IMG/VR virus record: IMGVR_UViG_3300001351_000005
Coordinates: 1-56,412 of that record
Reading direction: 5' to 3' (one strand)
Length of the DNA: 56,412 nucleotides
Source: a virus
Of this stretch, positions 44,601 through 50,084 are shown one piece after another. The notes under the pieces were generated by a model. It was not told where the DNA came from. It did no database searches and worked only from the letters and a program-made list of their open reading frames with translations. The first letter of the stretch is position 1; each line of letters opens with the position of its first letter. Both the position numbers and the translations under genes were made by a program.

Positions 44601-46543
44601 TCTATAGCTTGTGAATCCCATGATTTGTTATAAGACTCAACAACTTTATTAATCATTGTTTCTCTATTAGTCTTATACTCAGTATATGCTTCTTTCTGAG
44701 ACTTACTTGCTAAACCAATTCCAGCTTCCTGCAAACCATAATTATATATAGAAGGAACACCTTGAAAGAATAATTTTTGAGGACCACTTACTAAACCACC
44801 CATTAAAAAACCAGATAAGAATACACCTGCTCCTTGTGATGAAAACTGATCACCCATTGCTGATAGTATCATTTGATTCTTAAGAGCTTCTCCCCCTTGC
44901 GCAGGGTTATTTAATATTTCTGTATAGTATCCTACAGTTGCAGCTGAGATAGCTTCTTGACCAATCTCTTGTATACCTTCTGCAACATTAGCAGCAAAGT
45001 AATCAAGCATTGCTATACCCCCACTACCAGCAAGTCCTTTAAATCCACCGGCTTTAACTTTTGCTACAGTATTTTTAAATCCACCACCTATATACTTGAA
45101 TGGGCTTTTGATAACTTCACCTGCAGCATTTACAACTTTTTTACCTGCGGTATTAACAATGTTTTTATTAATCCCCTTTTGAAACGTAGCACCAAGAGAT
45201 CTTTGTATACCTCTTTGAAAACCACCCATTGCATTACCAATAACAAACCAGTTACTAGCATATATAAGAGGTGCATTACCTAACATAGTTTTGAATGCTG
45301 CTTGATTAGCTGCAGCACTAACATCTCTATTATCAGTAATACCTTGACCTCCACTAAAATTATTAGCATCTGTAAGACCTTGCTTCATAACTTTATTATA
45401 TACCATCCCTGACTCCAGCTTACTTTCAGCCATTGCTAAGTTTACTGCTCTAAGATCTCTATAGAAACCTCCAAAGCCAGTACCCATTTTAGCTAGGTTG
45501 GTCATGTTTTGTCCAGCATTTTGTGCTGTCTTCATATTTTGGAATGCCTTCAGAGTATTTGGTGTAAAGCCTTTACCTAATGTATTAAGAGTCATTTTTC
45601 CACCTGTAACAGCAGCATTATAAAAATCTCTTGCTGTCTCAAGTTCTTTTGCTTTTTGTAGTATCTTTCTTGTTCTATCAAATAGCTTAGTAAAACTATA
45701 TAAAGCTTTCCCACCTTTACCAATATTTGAAGCAGTCTTTACAGCTGCAGGTGCAGCTAAAGCTCCTCCTGATAATCCTGATGCACCAGCAAGTATAATC
45801 TCTTCAATAGCAATAGAACTTAGTATACCAAATGTATATGCAGAGTTAGCTGCTAAATTATTGAAGAAAGCAAGGCCACCACCTCTTGTAGATGATGAAA
45901 TACCCATAGTGTCTTCAAACTCAGTTGCAGCTTCAAAATCAGGAGCAAGATAATCTCCACCACTAAACAAAGATCCATATACAGAATTTAATCCTGTACC
46001 AGCAAGAGACATCCATTGACCTCTCATTCTAGTCATATCATCCCATATAGTAGAATTTGCATTATAATAATTCTCCATATTAGAGTATGGAGAAAATCCT
46101 AACTTATCAAACTCAGGATGATTATAATATCTCTCAAATTGACCCTGTCTCATTCCTGAAAATATAGGAGCCATTCTAGTTTCTGAAATTGGTTTTTTTT
46201 CTAAAGTTAATGCTTTTTGAATCAGGGAAAAATCATTATCTGCAGGTTGATCTTGAGATCTTGGGTTATATGTATCAGATGCAAAACTAGGTACAGCTAC
46301 TCCTAATGAGGCCATAGCTCCTATACCATACTTATCTATTTCAGCTTTGTATTCATTTACACCTGAAACATCATCAGCTGCTAAATCACTACTTAATAGA
46401 TAGTCATTAAAGTTTTCCTCTGGAGAGTCAAACATTTCTGCAATTGGCTCAAAGCGGAACTGCCCTTCAGGTATTATACTTGGGGCAGGTCTTTCTTGAT
46501 TCTTAATCTCTTGCGCTAATGGCTTATTAGATTCGTTTTCCAT
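32693..46543 (-). CDS. Giant protein with RNA polymerase-like DxDxD domain and zinc peptidase motif
   Basis: A 4616-residue protein, the largest gene here. At 3585-3628 it carries a block that follows the RNA polymerase beta-prime catalytic barrel: RIPTQDKHS, then IVDFMPVYYGSTAIF, then SGADFDIDKVY. In cellular enzymes the parallel order is R-x-PT...F-P...NADFDGD. D3624, D3626 and D3628 would bind the catalytic metal, as in crAss-like phage RNA polymerases. At 2138-2142 HEAFH is an intact zinc-peptidase motif, with EEYLADEFEAF ~60 residues later as likely third-ligand region. The N-terminal ~500 residues include hydrophobic stretches (FGILSSIAIEEIILAGASGL). The C-terminus is acidic and Glu-rich. 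I infer a virion-packaged early-transcription polymerase. Peptidase self-processing is possible but untested. Confidence 0.75.
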   Translation of the reverse strand: MENESNKPLAQEIKNQERPAPSIIPEGQFRFEPIAEMFDSPEENFNDYLLSSDLAADDVSGVNEYKAEIDKYGIGAMASLGVAVPSFASDTYNPRSQDQPADNDFSLIQKALTLEKKPISETRMAPIFSGMRQGQFERYYNHPEFDKLGFSPYSNMENYYNANSTIWDDMTRMRGQWMSLAGTGLNSVYGSLFSGGDYLAPDFEAATEFEDTMGISSSTRGGGLAFFNNLAANSAYTFGILSSIAIEEIILAGASGLSGGALAAPAAVKTASNIGKGGKALYSFTKLFDRTRKILQKAKELETARDFYNAAVTGGKMTLNTLGKGFTPNTLKAFQNMKTAQNAGQNMTNLAKMGTGFGGFYRDLRAVNLAMAESKLESGMVYNKVMKQGLTDANNFSGGQGITDNRDVSAAANQAAFKTMLGNAPLIYASNWFVIGNAMGGFQRGIQRSLGATFQKGINKNIVNTAGKKVVNAAGEVIKSPFKYIGGGFKNTVAKVKAGGFKGLAGSGGIAMLDYFAANVAEGIQEIGQEAISAATVGYYTEILNNPAQGGEALKNQMILSAMGDQFSSQGAGVFLSGFLMGGLVSGPQKLFFQGVPSIYNYGLQEAGIGLASKSQKEAYTEYKTNRETMINKVVESYNKSWDSQAIDPSSLFDLNRLNFMVQKEAAENMRSALDMFNFVDNADRSKFQQYYTMFAGNGSQHFKDQLKGFLELSDVELAQAFPGVSNKDKKDGKLRERINNMLVGIDKMEESYNQNKDKFKNPFNKNKFNPKTQQREYIKEMLNEEAYEHVRYLYMFTNDGFTRALERADSIYNKLQSDPLFDKMSANDVTNLLDEKSIQNEIDMLNLEVIATEGATEGIGESNKTKREKIKRLKAIQKIISDPQNRFKNGTFKRNKLLKGKLRNEFRNYIRFMASSAGSFADEAKIDAALEQIVDYGALKGRARVYDKAIQYMQNPEKFSEIQQRQYEVNKEIYNQRAKITEEMLKQYVDIVEANELINQLGKLGVYPAIAQTEMFLKTGNAAFLTDFYDDNGKIQPEIHTVAFGQVQRLLTTYKETRADNTKEDDAPQTEEEIAIEETEETRSALDVLLEKAGIDIKIDVSTNSPLLVKALERAYKNYRAKQARLGLPILDSTAWMSSAEAVNIRNVVNAIKKVWASGKSEVGVEGTLEFNNPLGTDVIKEDVGLEEFLLDPEVLINNPVITSILNQSGVDMADVVEIADVKLKKGQALENTPQRKFYKGGVTADIYKISVVDNQTGEIVKMYKFLDKKGNELSDDIIEFLDTNFKSVQGVFLADQGKIAKNALDALNANLVDSSTTFDFDGVTGLTYGQVIYKDGVKYIVVQDPRFSKKYGANQKLKVIKESDNTGPFAERKFLYIPQGEFKGRFTLEETTFNLIPDTVTKIQTNDLTTLYPHVNYTEGGSSSDNAKARERYNAILSMLSPEEIAGLQLVVSLDSRGGTNTGSYTAKNREGKVYKEANPLIDRLVSKYVVGIRIANPALRETINAKLAEMGIEPSNSPEGVFAYLNNESFLIRDQRTGSPIDPRSMTAEQASNVILAKKGLNKEQKAEALEQVHRAFALNALVVQTFDNLNVGDEVVYFMADSKDIPFSINLNLKGGRVAYAKARERVYPLPMDALLYDTADEAGNLFIFDLKYDKETGERTYDFTTNLKGKERDALEDAIETQLKKQNQWDNLLDAGKGTDRYLAMVRLPNGTYAKVNLKPVEYTNTELEELYVDVVEAAKRIGAIKDSEKSMEEAAKYNQELSERLFLSSRPGNLIELNVGPDGSIFISLDNKGSKTSMNVGLKPEEVNAKDLSAKDVIQTLLTNYNTDPAVEKLSADLKNKNFRKSFAQGVAPQEIYDNSTTEVLPEVVQNQTIEVSAESDAIQLSRDIAYIPNATRSDEIELVSAIGRERPTAEEADESVSDMEDAEFEEMVDRVDSNNFGDYQKNLDHIVNAILRGIELSPREQELMKNDVFRQSVTYAVAVQGGPGALAIEKPTGKTKLETIKDELIALKEKLEEGLTTKKDKVKAIRGSKEYQDLLAKRKKLERGANKLVQATSETERVEDYNEFLDWASENLPDIIGVEDLIVLADNGVSNGYERVGAFVLNLDRIANGVDVSGIIYTSPLSPYKYHEAFHSIFRTVLTQEQINKYRSIAKAEVKAKYGSKYKSELQRFRNSAEQYQEMSDVELENEFTEEYLADEFEAFKKNPRSSKTNTEIKSFFTKLIEWIKGVFSKYSSVELLTLYENIDAGKFKNAPVQLNEFTQLEDSLGGSLSIANALVRYDTASKVVDAGEPSGELYVDSDVIDPLIRSMAGMFITRVNELSLTEKSYNPTEIYNELEADFMTMLDPEGEANKGFSGAKKLYLEQIDMAFINYPEDIKKEVFGLVNVISDMDQANQLKIENVEETSGVRSTSDFNKDAAEIGGFNSLSYKVRSYIATTTMVDTDFFGKTELTEGEPLIVPVKFLEAYTTILKSVSNESDPVVMLKRMYSYSRLNPQGKAVVDKLFNDTGLTIEALTSTEPFRDVKDGSLLISILKGFENYKVDYIFNERDSNGNLLIYTASERDDINAQLDEWAQAYITKKKLATANPNRVKDFLRLTKDMKEAMTSYPEDTSMVYQMSREFSQKMFDLIGIRLSPNYIAYSIAKSKTEEDLKNSPELKALADGYTEDGITNSLLDQLYDGLNKKADLFSTKEDGMASRLTKLSLSNAAFDESIGSSTFINPNGDIVYAHQLPTYHLKSVAALNNKSKIDELSNDEFLSNNYLLKNEAFLNLSNTNRLKVIRVAGSKIKEQISNSAADQASEDILNESVSKNKSTQSFGEFTPQEFAIALINNYVSNFNRRTGKVETVIGQGAQEIAIAPVFLRVMEAANTGDLVPLPVIKAVTNVNGNVVLTPQAINVFIDSIEAEFDRISRETLAFETEPGNIEGFNNEKSDRADKGRAFKFTNNGLLLSETTKQALLKVVLDKAKLGETVSFKQAVSLAVGVTNSSIRSEVNSSLEDSFKDFNDVITSLKAKDNLSTQVLQGLTIASGVSRSAVELSQLKLNLTDDAAYNLKQIFFNNYINSKSINDLLLGDQAVSLKDMVDKVKRAKLQNAAYYSAYSQVTDPSKGITHASTNFDLYPFQDPTAKSDFTGNDIDLADAQVYITSKGIRYSTFAFGRLSPAMASMLNDIDMGQTINADRAWGSQNDSINLAKKQDFINSKKFVYMDGKTALKMSVTVLTKEYTSNRNKETGIWEAKPNMQQLHYLREQMEANEEANQNFAMAAPVSAIKMLKQGINPLESGVFDTTQNLTSINLDTSYLGLQVVNPSNKLIVTDMNQIKELITGEQDGSTEIFIEGSPELKTVGDVRDAYNNAVGQRVILKYKNKRNLIFSFDTALDEFEISKQKGAITPNLAAFLLEAQKGLMASGAASNLLEFFAVEDGVQKYNLNSPITAKKFEQMFLTYFSKGTIREKVPGTSVALLSSFGHKIYRRVYEMENGMPSRSEVVRESSYAGESLEDINNLVDGKHDGVLVLDVLRTGVMEYKNNDVKNGEPTGVRYSETIMPPMSRDVMELIQENKDALIPDVIAKMFGVRIPTQDKHSAVNIRIVDFMPVYYGSTAIFPKELVEISGADFDIDKVYALMKEYYLDSNKNFKAYGDGNSYFEYVKYMNLKSSEPNNIFSTASSLYKDKTLAIRRDNALSAAEQTRVTDDQGVNRINEEALRAMLILGLPVTQAQFKSYVKKHGSPNEAVLNNNILDYRYTLAGNTGVTGESLKSIDQDNGERKSDLPVAYQAADLKMLEELFNELSNLEGVELFASRKDSDVDIDTLHGMIKAFEANKGAAIGAIVKPNLALSLLREYNIKLDRPIKFNGNTYDGFTKDKINGDRIQDIISTLVTMETDNAKERLIAKFGLNIKAVGLVGNMVSLGVPLRTAILLINSAEVRDLYDQALNKDDQFDAGFNKLLANRINAVAALAQKQKEKTGNKAPFVKLTDEFLESAVDSTEDLTPNERLQILFLLDRFNKVADFTVKINKITSLTQGLPSSIPEMKDDIETITSLFDKDAPMDVRPIYGKSSKTWQSKYLQIFGQIHNDLLPNTILTMSQDFNDILKPTYKEMNTDSKGFDNKTKNGVEQDLLSYLTIKSYQHLLNNSSGNSSVENTLLYPNVVGVTNLSLIKTIEDLQFKRAKEGAEPNYFLDNFIGTQYAGTDGNNTGLNIVKADTWRRLNKANKIDLQTSFAKLYGSLDTRAVAEDILHYMMVKDGLQLKYGSLMSAMSPFIMNKYLKNVGAVESALKGQVEFESVFGISKEDVMKEFKYGYLQSNIVGPLLRTYEASNLDDGVKFDPISTPNTLTITTESFDHVNAKEFVRVKTEIQGKDTYKLFRLLAKDDASSKVTEYSQVSSMGSNQQFGGGFVGGPRLTYEQARKVGRGTTQNSLPEERAADPILDTELSPDEFAPLVEYPVDTNQGAIQDVNEVLNSESAIVNQTTDSVTVKADVDAPETNIADMAQIMAELSKNSDSLIFDETGNAIIEDTDMSIPEATELEQQEQEQLELDLFASEEISEASSLVEWWDANVEGNSVALEKLSGENIKTLDDAIALYGDLFSQTEQGEQDIIERLKCLI

Positions 46544-46557
46544 CTACTTTTGATTTA

Positions 46558-49500
46558 TTATTTACCTTGTATTGCCTGATCCTTTTTTCTAAGAGCCTGA
46601 TTGTTTCTTCTAATTTCTTCTAGTGTTTGTTGTACTTGATTTACTTGCAAATCAATTCCTGGCAAGCCTTGTGAGAAATCCATTTTATGAGTATTTGTTG
46701 ATGTTGTATACTCACTCCAATTAGCTTGTAGATCTTTGTCTGTTGGGTAAGGGTTATACCTATTGATTTCTGTTATTAAATCATAATCACCTGTACCATT
46801 TTTTGCAATTCTATATGTAGCTGTAGGTGTTATACCATTATCATTAGGAACTGTGTATTCAGCGTAACTACTATTGTCACCACCAAGAATATCTATTTCT
46901 GTTGAAGAAAAATAATCATTCTTTCTTGCTTTAATGTTTATATCATCTGACTGTGGAAATACTATAAATATACCTGTACCATCATTGTTTTCTCCTAATC
47001 CTTTTAATCTAGCAATATCATCTGTAGTTAATGCACCAAACTGTTTTGCAACATCTGCTGAAGATCCTTTTACTTTTGATGCTAACCACTCTGCCATATT
47101 ACTTATTTCAAAACCAGCATGAGTTTTATCTCCTTTAGAAGCAATATCATAAACTGATTTATATGCAAGATCAAATATAGGTGCTATTGCAGCTGAGTTG
47201 GATCTCTTAGGATTACCAACCCAGGTTTGTGCATCTTTCATTAAAAGATTAAATACCTTCATTGCTAATGGATCTTTCTGCACCAACTGGTCTTCATTAG
47301 TTAAGTTACCTATACCAATACCATACGGTGTACCTGATTTCTTTAATGAACCTATCTGAAGCGCCATGCTTTTTACTTCATTATAAGCATCTGAATCTGG
47401 AGCTAATGGATTAAATCCATATTCAAAAGTAATATTATTTGTTACATCAGCATAGCCACCATCAATACCAAACTTAATTGATTCAAATGTAGCAGAATTA
47501 GTACCTGCATCCATTCTATCTGTTAGAGCTGCATTTAAATTTGTAGTTAAAGCATCATAAACTTTCCCTGCTTCTTCTCTAAGTTCACTCTTTGAAATTC
47601 TGTTTGCTTGTTTAGGTATATCTATAGGTCTAGCACCTCTTATTGCTTGTACTGCAGGTATACCAGTATCTTCAGTTGTGAACATTGTTCCATCTTGATC
47701 TGGACTATCTACATAAAATAAAGGTGTGCTGCTATTAAAAGCTGCTCTAACCTTATTCATATCCCAATTACCCATCGTTTCTGTTACCCTGTAATCTTTA
47801 TTGGCTCTACCATCTACTGTCCAGTCTTGATCAGTATTAGTTAATTCACCAGCGTTAAGTCTTCTTAAAGCTTCTTGAAAATGTTCTTCTTTTGTATATG
47901 GTATACCGTTCTGATCAAACTTACCTGGCATACCTGCTTCAAGCATACCCCCTATGTTTTTATTAGAAGTTGATCCTGTTGTAGTTGCTTTTAGAATATC
48001 ATTATTTTCAAAGGCTTCATTATAAACTTCATATGCCTTACTTATAAAAACATCACCTGCCTTTCTCTTTGTTTCAATTCCATTTGGCCCAACCATTCTA
48101 TTATATAATCCATCATACCTAGTAGACATGTCTGCATCATCACCCTGAGTTATTCTTATATCATCTTTTGTTTGTTGTCTAGTATTAACAAAATTATCTT
48201 TATTAGTATTATAAAGTTCTGTTATACCATCTAAATACTTTAATCCTCCTGTACCATCATTATTTACAGTAGCAGATAACATACGTCTTAGGTCCTCAAT
48301 AGATCCATTTACTTCTCCTCTACCAGGAATATTTATAGTATATGTTTGATTTTCATCTGCCGTGTTCCCCTTTGGATTCATTAATTGTAGCATACCGGGT
48401 TGTGTAGCAGTTCCTAATAATGCATTTATCTCATCTTTACCAACGCTTTGTACATGTTCAGCATAAGCTTTTTGTGTATCACCAATAATATCTGAATTTG
48501 CTGTTGGCTCTCCATCTTCATCCACCGCAAATGTTGTTGTATTATCATCACTTATACTAAATTCAGGACTACTTAATGCACTAAATAAATCATTAGCGGC
48601 ACCACCACCATTGACACCCATACCCTCAGCCCAAGGTAATGGAACAAGATTACCCTCAGCATCATATTGATAACCTTTATCCAACATTGTATTAGCATCT
48701 CTTCTGTTTGCATTATATGCTGCAAGATTAAGTTGATTAGCTGCACGTGCTCTAATTTCAGCCATATTCCACATAGACTTCTTTTCATCAACAGCAAACT
48801 GATTTGGATTCATTTCATAAATGTAATCTCTAGCACTCCAAGCCTGTGCGGATTCTTTCATATCTGACATAATATTACTTTGCATATATAAATTATATGC
48901 TTTATTAATCAGATTTTTATTTGTTGGAGTAGGTCTACTTACTTCTTGAGCAATTTGTTTTTTTGCTTCTATATCTAATTTATATTTTTCAATATCAGAT
49001 AGTTGTTCTTGATTTAATTTATCTAGTTCACTACCAGGAACAAGACCATTTTGACCTTTATAATTAGACCATGTTACTGCAGAAGTCTCTAACTTACGTA
49101 AAGTTTCAACATCATTATTTAATTCTGCTATATTTCTTTCTTCAATTCTTTTGATGGTTTCTGAAGCCCATAGTTCTTGACCATTACTAAGAGATGCAGC
49201 AGCTCCACTTTCAACAGCTTGAGTGGCCCAGTCCATTCCTGAAACATAAGCCTCCATTTGATAAGATTTCTGTACAGATGGATTATCTAATAGTGTGTTT
49301 CTTATTTGTTGTAACGCTGCACCAGTAACTAAAGAACCATTTTGTTCAGTAATAATCCAATCAGTATTAGTTATTTCTTTTCTGTTCTCACGTGACTCTG
49401 GTAAATTCTTATTAAAGTTTGGATTTGGTTGCTTGGCAAATCTATCCATCTTCATTTTTAATGGGGGATCCATGTTAGCCAACATTTGCTGACTCATTTT

Positions 49501-50025
49501 AAATAAGTTAGCTTTTGGTACATAATCAGGAAGAGCCATGCCTAATGCTTGATCTGGATCAGAATTAATAAATTCATCCATTTTGTATTGCATACCTCTT
49601 ACACCAACATCCCAATATTTTTCTTGTACTGTTTGGTCAGGAGAGTTTAATAAGTTCTGTGCTCTTTGAGATTGGTCTCTAAACCTTGAGGTAAAGACCA
49701 TATCTTTGACAGTAATATCATCATCATAGAATGGTGCAAACACACCTTTAGCTGCATCTACATTAGAAGCTAGTGATAAATCTAATCCTGATATTTGTTC
49801 TATTTGTGGAGCTATTTGTTCAGCGTACTGATCTCTTCTCGCTTTAGTATCCTCTCTTGATAAGTCAGCATAAACAACTTTATTGTATAAGTCATTTGTA
49901 GCTTTATAATTGGCATCATACTTATCCGTTCTAGTTTGTAGAACGGCAGACAGAAATTTATAATCCGGTGTAAACGGTTTAATGTCTGGTAAGTAAGTAT
50001 CTGCTCCTTTAACGTATGTTGCCAT
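46558..50025 (-). CDS. Large virion-associated protein, 1155 aa
   Basis: It begins MATYVKGADTYLPDIKPFTP, followed by a helical region with coiled-coil character (TRTDKYDANYKATNDLYNKV, then ARRDQYAEQIAPQIEQI). The rest is long, hydrophilic and mostly Asn/Asp/Thr-rich with no membrane segment or catalytic motif I can see. It ends in a short charged helix (QTLEEIRRNNQALRKKDQAI). No named family recognised. It lies 14 bases upstream of the RNA polymerase-like giant, so it is probably a virion or injection component co-made with it. Confidence 0.6.
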   Translation of the reverse strand: MATYVKGADTYLPDIKPFTPDYKFLSAVLQTRTDKYDANYKATNDLYNKVVYADLSREDTKARRDQYAEQIAPQIEQISGLDLSLASNVDAAKGVFAPFYDDDITVKDMVFTSRFRDQSQRAQNLLNSPDQTVQEKYWDVGVRGMQYKMDEFINSDPDQALGMALPDYVPKANLFKMSQQMLANMDPPLKMKMDRFAKQPNPNFNKNLPESRENRKEITNTDWIITEQNGSLVTGAALQQIRNTLLDNPSVQKSYQMEAYVSGMDWATQAVESGAAASLSNGQELWASETIKRIEERNIAELNNDVETLRKLETSAVTWSNYKGQNGLVPGSELDKLNQEQLSDIEKYKLDIEAKKQIAQEVSRPTPTNKNLINKAYNLYMQSNIMSDMKESAQAWSARDYIYEMNPNQFAVDEKKSMWNMAEIRARAANQLNLAAYNANRRDANTMLDKGYQYDAEGNLVPLPWAEGMGVNGGGAANDLFSALSSPEFSISDDNTTTFAVDEDGEPTANSDIIGDTQKAYAEHVQSVGKDEINALLGTATQPGMLQLMNPKGNTADENQTYTINIPGRGEVNGSIEDLRRMLSATVNNDGTGGLKYLDGITELYNTNKDNFVNTRQQTKDDIRITQGDDADMSTRYDGLYNRMVGPNGIETKRKAGDVFISKAYEVYNEAFENNDILKATTTGSTSNKNIGGMLEAGMPGKFDQNGIPYTKEEHFQEALRRLNAGELTNTDQDWTVDGRANKDYRVTETMGNWDMNKVRAAFNSSTPLFYVDSPDQDGTMFTTEDTGIPAVQAIRGARPIDIPKQANRISKSELREEAGKVYDALTTNLNAALTDRMDAGTNSATFESIKFGIDGGYADVTNNITFEYGFNPLAPDSDAYNEVKSMALQIGSLKKSGTPYGIGIGNLTNEDQLVQKDPLAMKVFNLLMKDAQTWVGNPKRSNSAAIAPIFDLAYKSVYDIASKGDKTHAGFEISNMAEWLASKVKGSSADVAKQFGALTTDDIARLKGLGENNDGTGIFIVFPQSDDINIKARKNDYFSSTEIDILGGDNSSYAEYTVPNDNGITPTATYRIAKNGTGDYDLITEINRYNPYPTDKDLQANWSEYTTSTNTHKMDFSQGLPGIDLQVNQVQQTLEEIRRNNQALRKKDQAIQGK

Positions 50026-50033
50026 AATGTAAA

Positions 50034-50061
50034 ATTAATATAATTATATAAGTTTACAAAG
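50034..50061 (-). promoter_or_regulatory. AT-rich motif, candidate late promoter (divergent copy)
   Basis: On the - strand this reads CTTTGTAAACTTATATAATT, followed by ATATTAAT, ending 8 bases before the 1155-residue gene. TTTGTA and the TATATAATTATAT palindrome recall the other copies, but the match is looser. A 6-bp hairpin (TAAACC / GGTTTA, 50071-50087) overlaps the stop of the upstream gene. Confidence 0.3.
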
Positions 50062-50084
50062 TGTTTTGTATAAACCCTTTAGGT

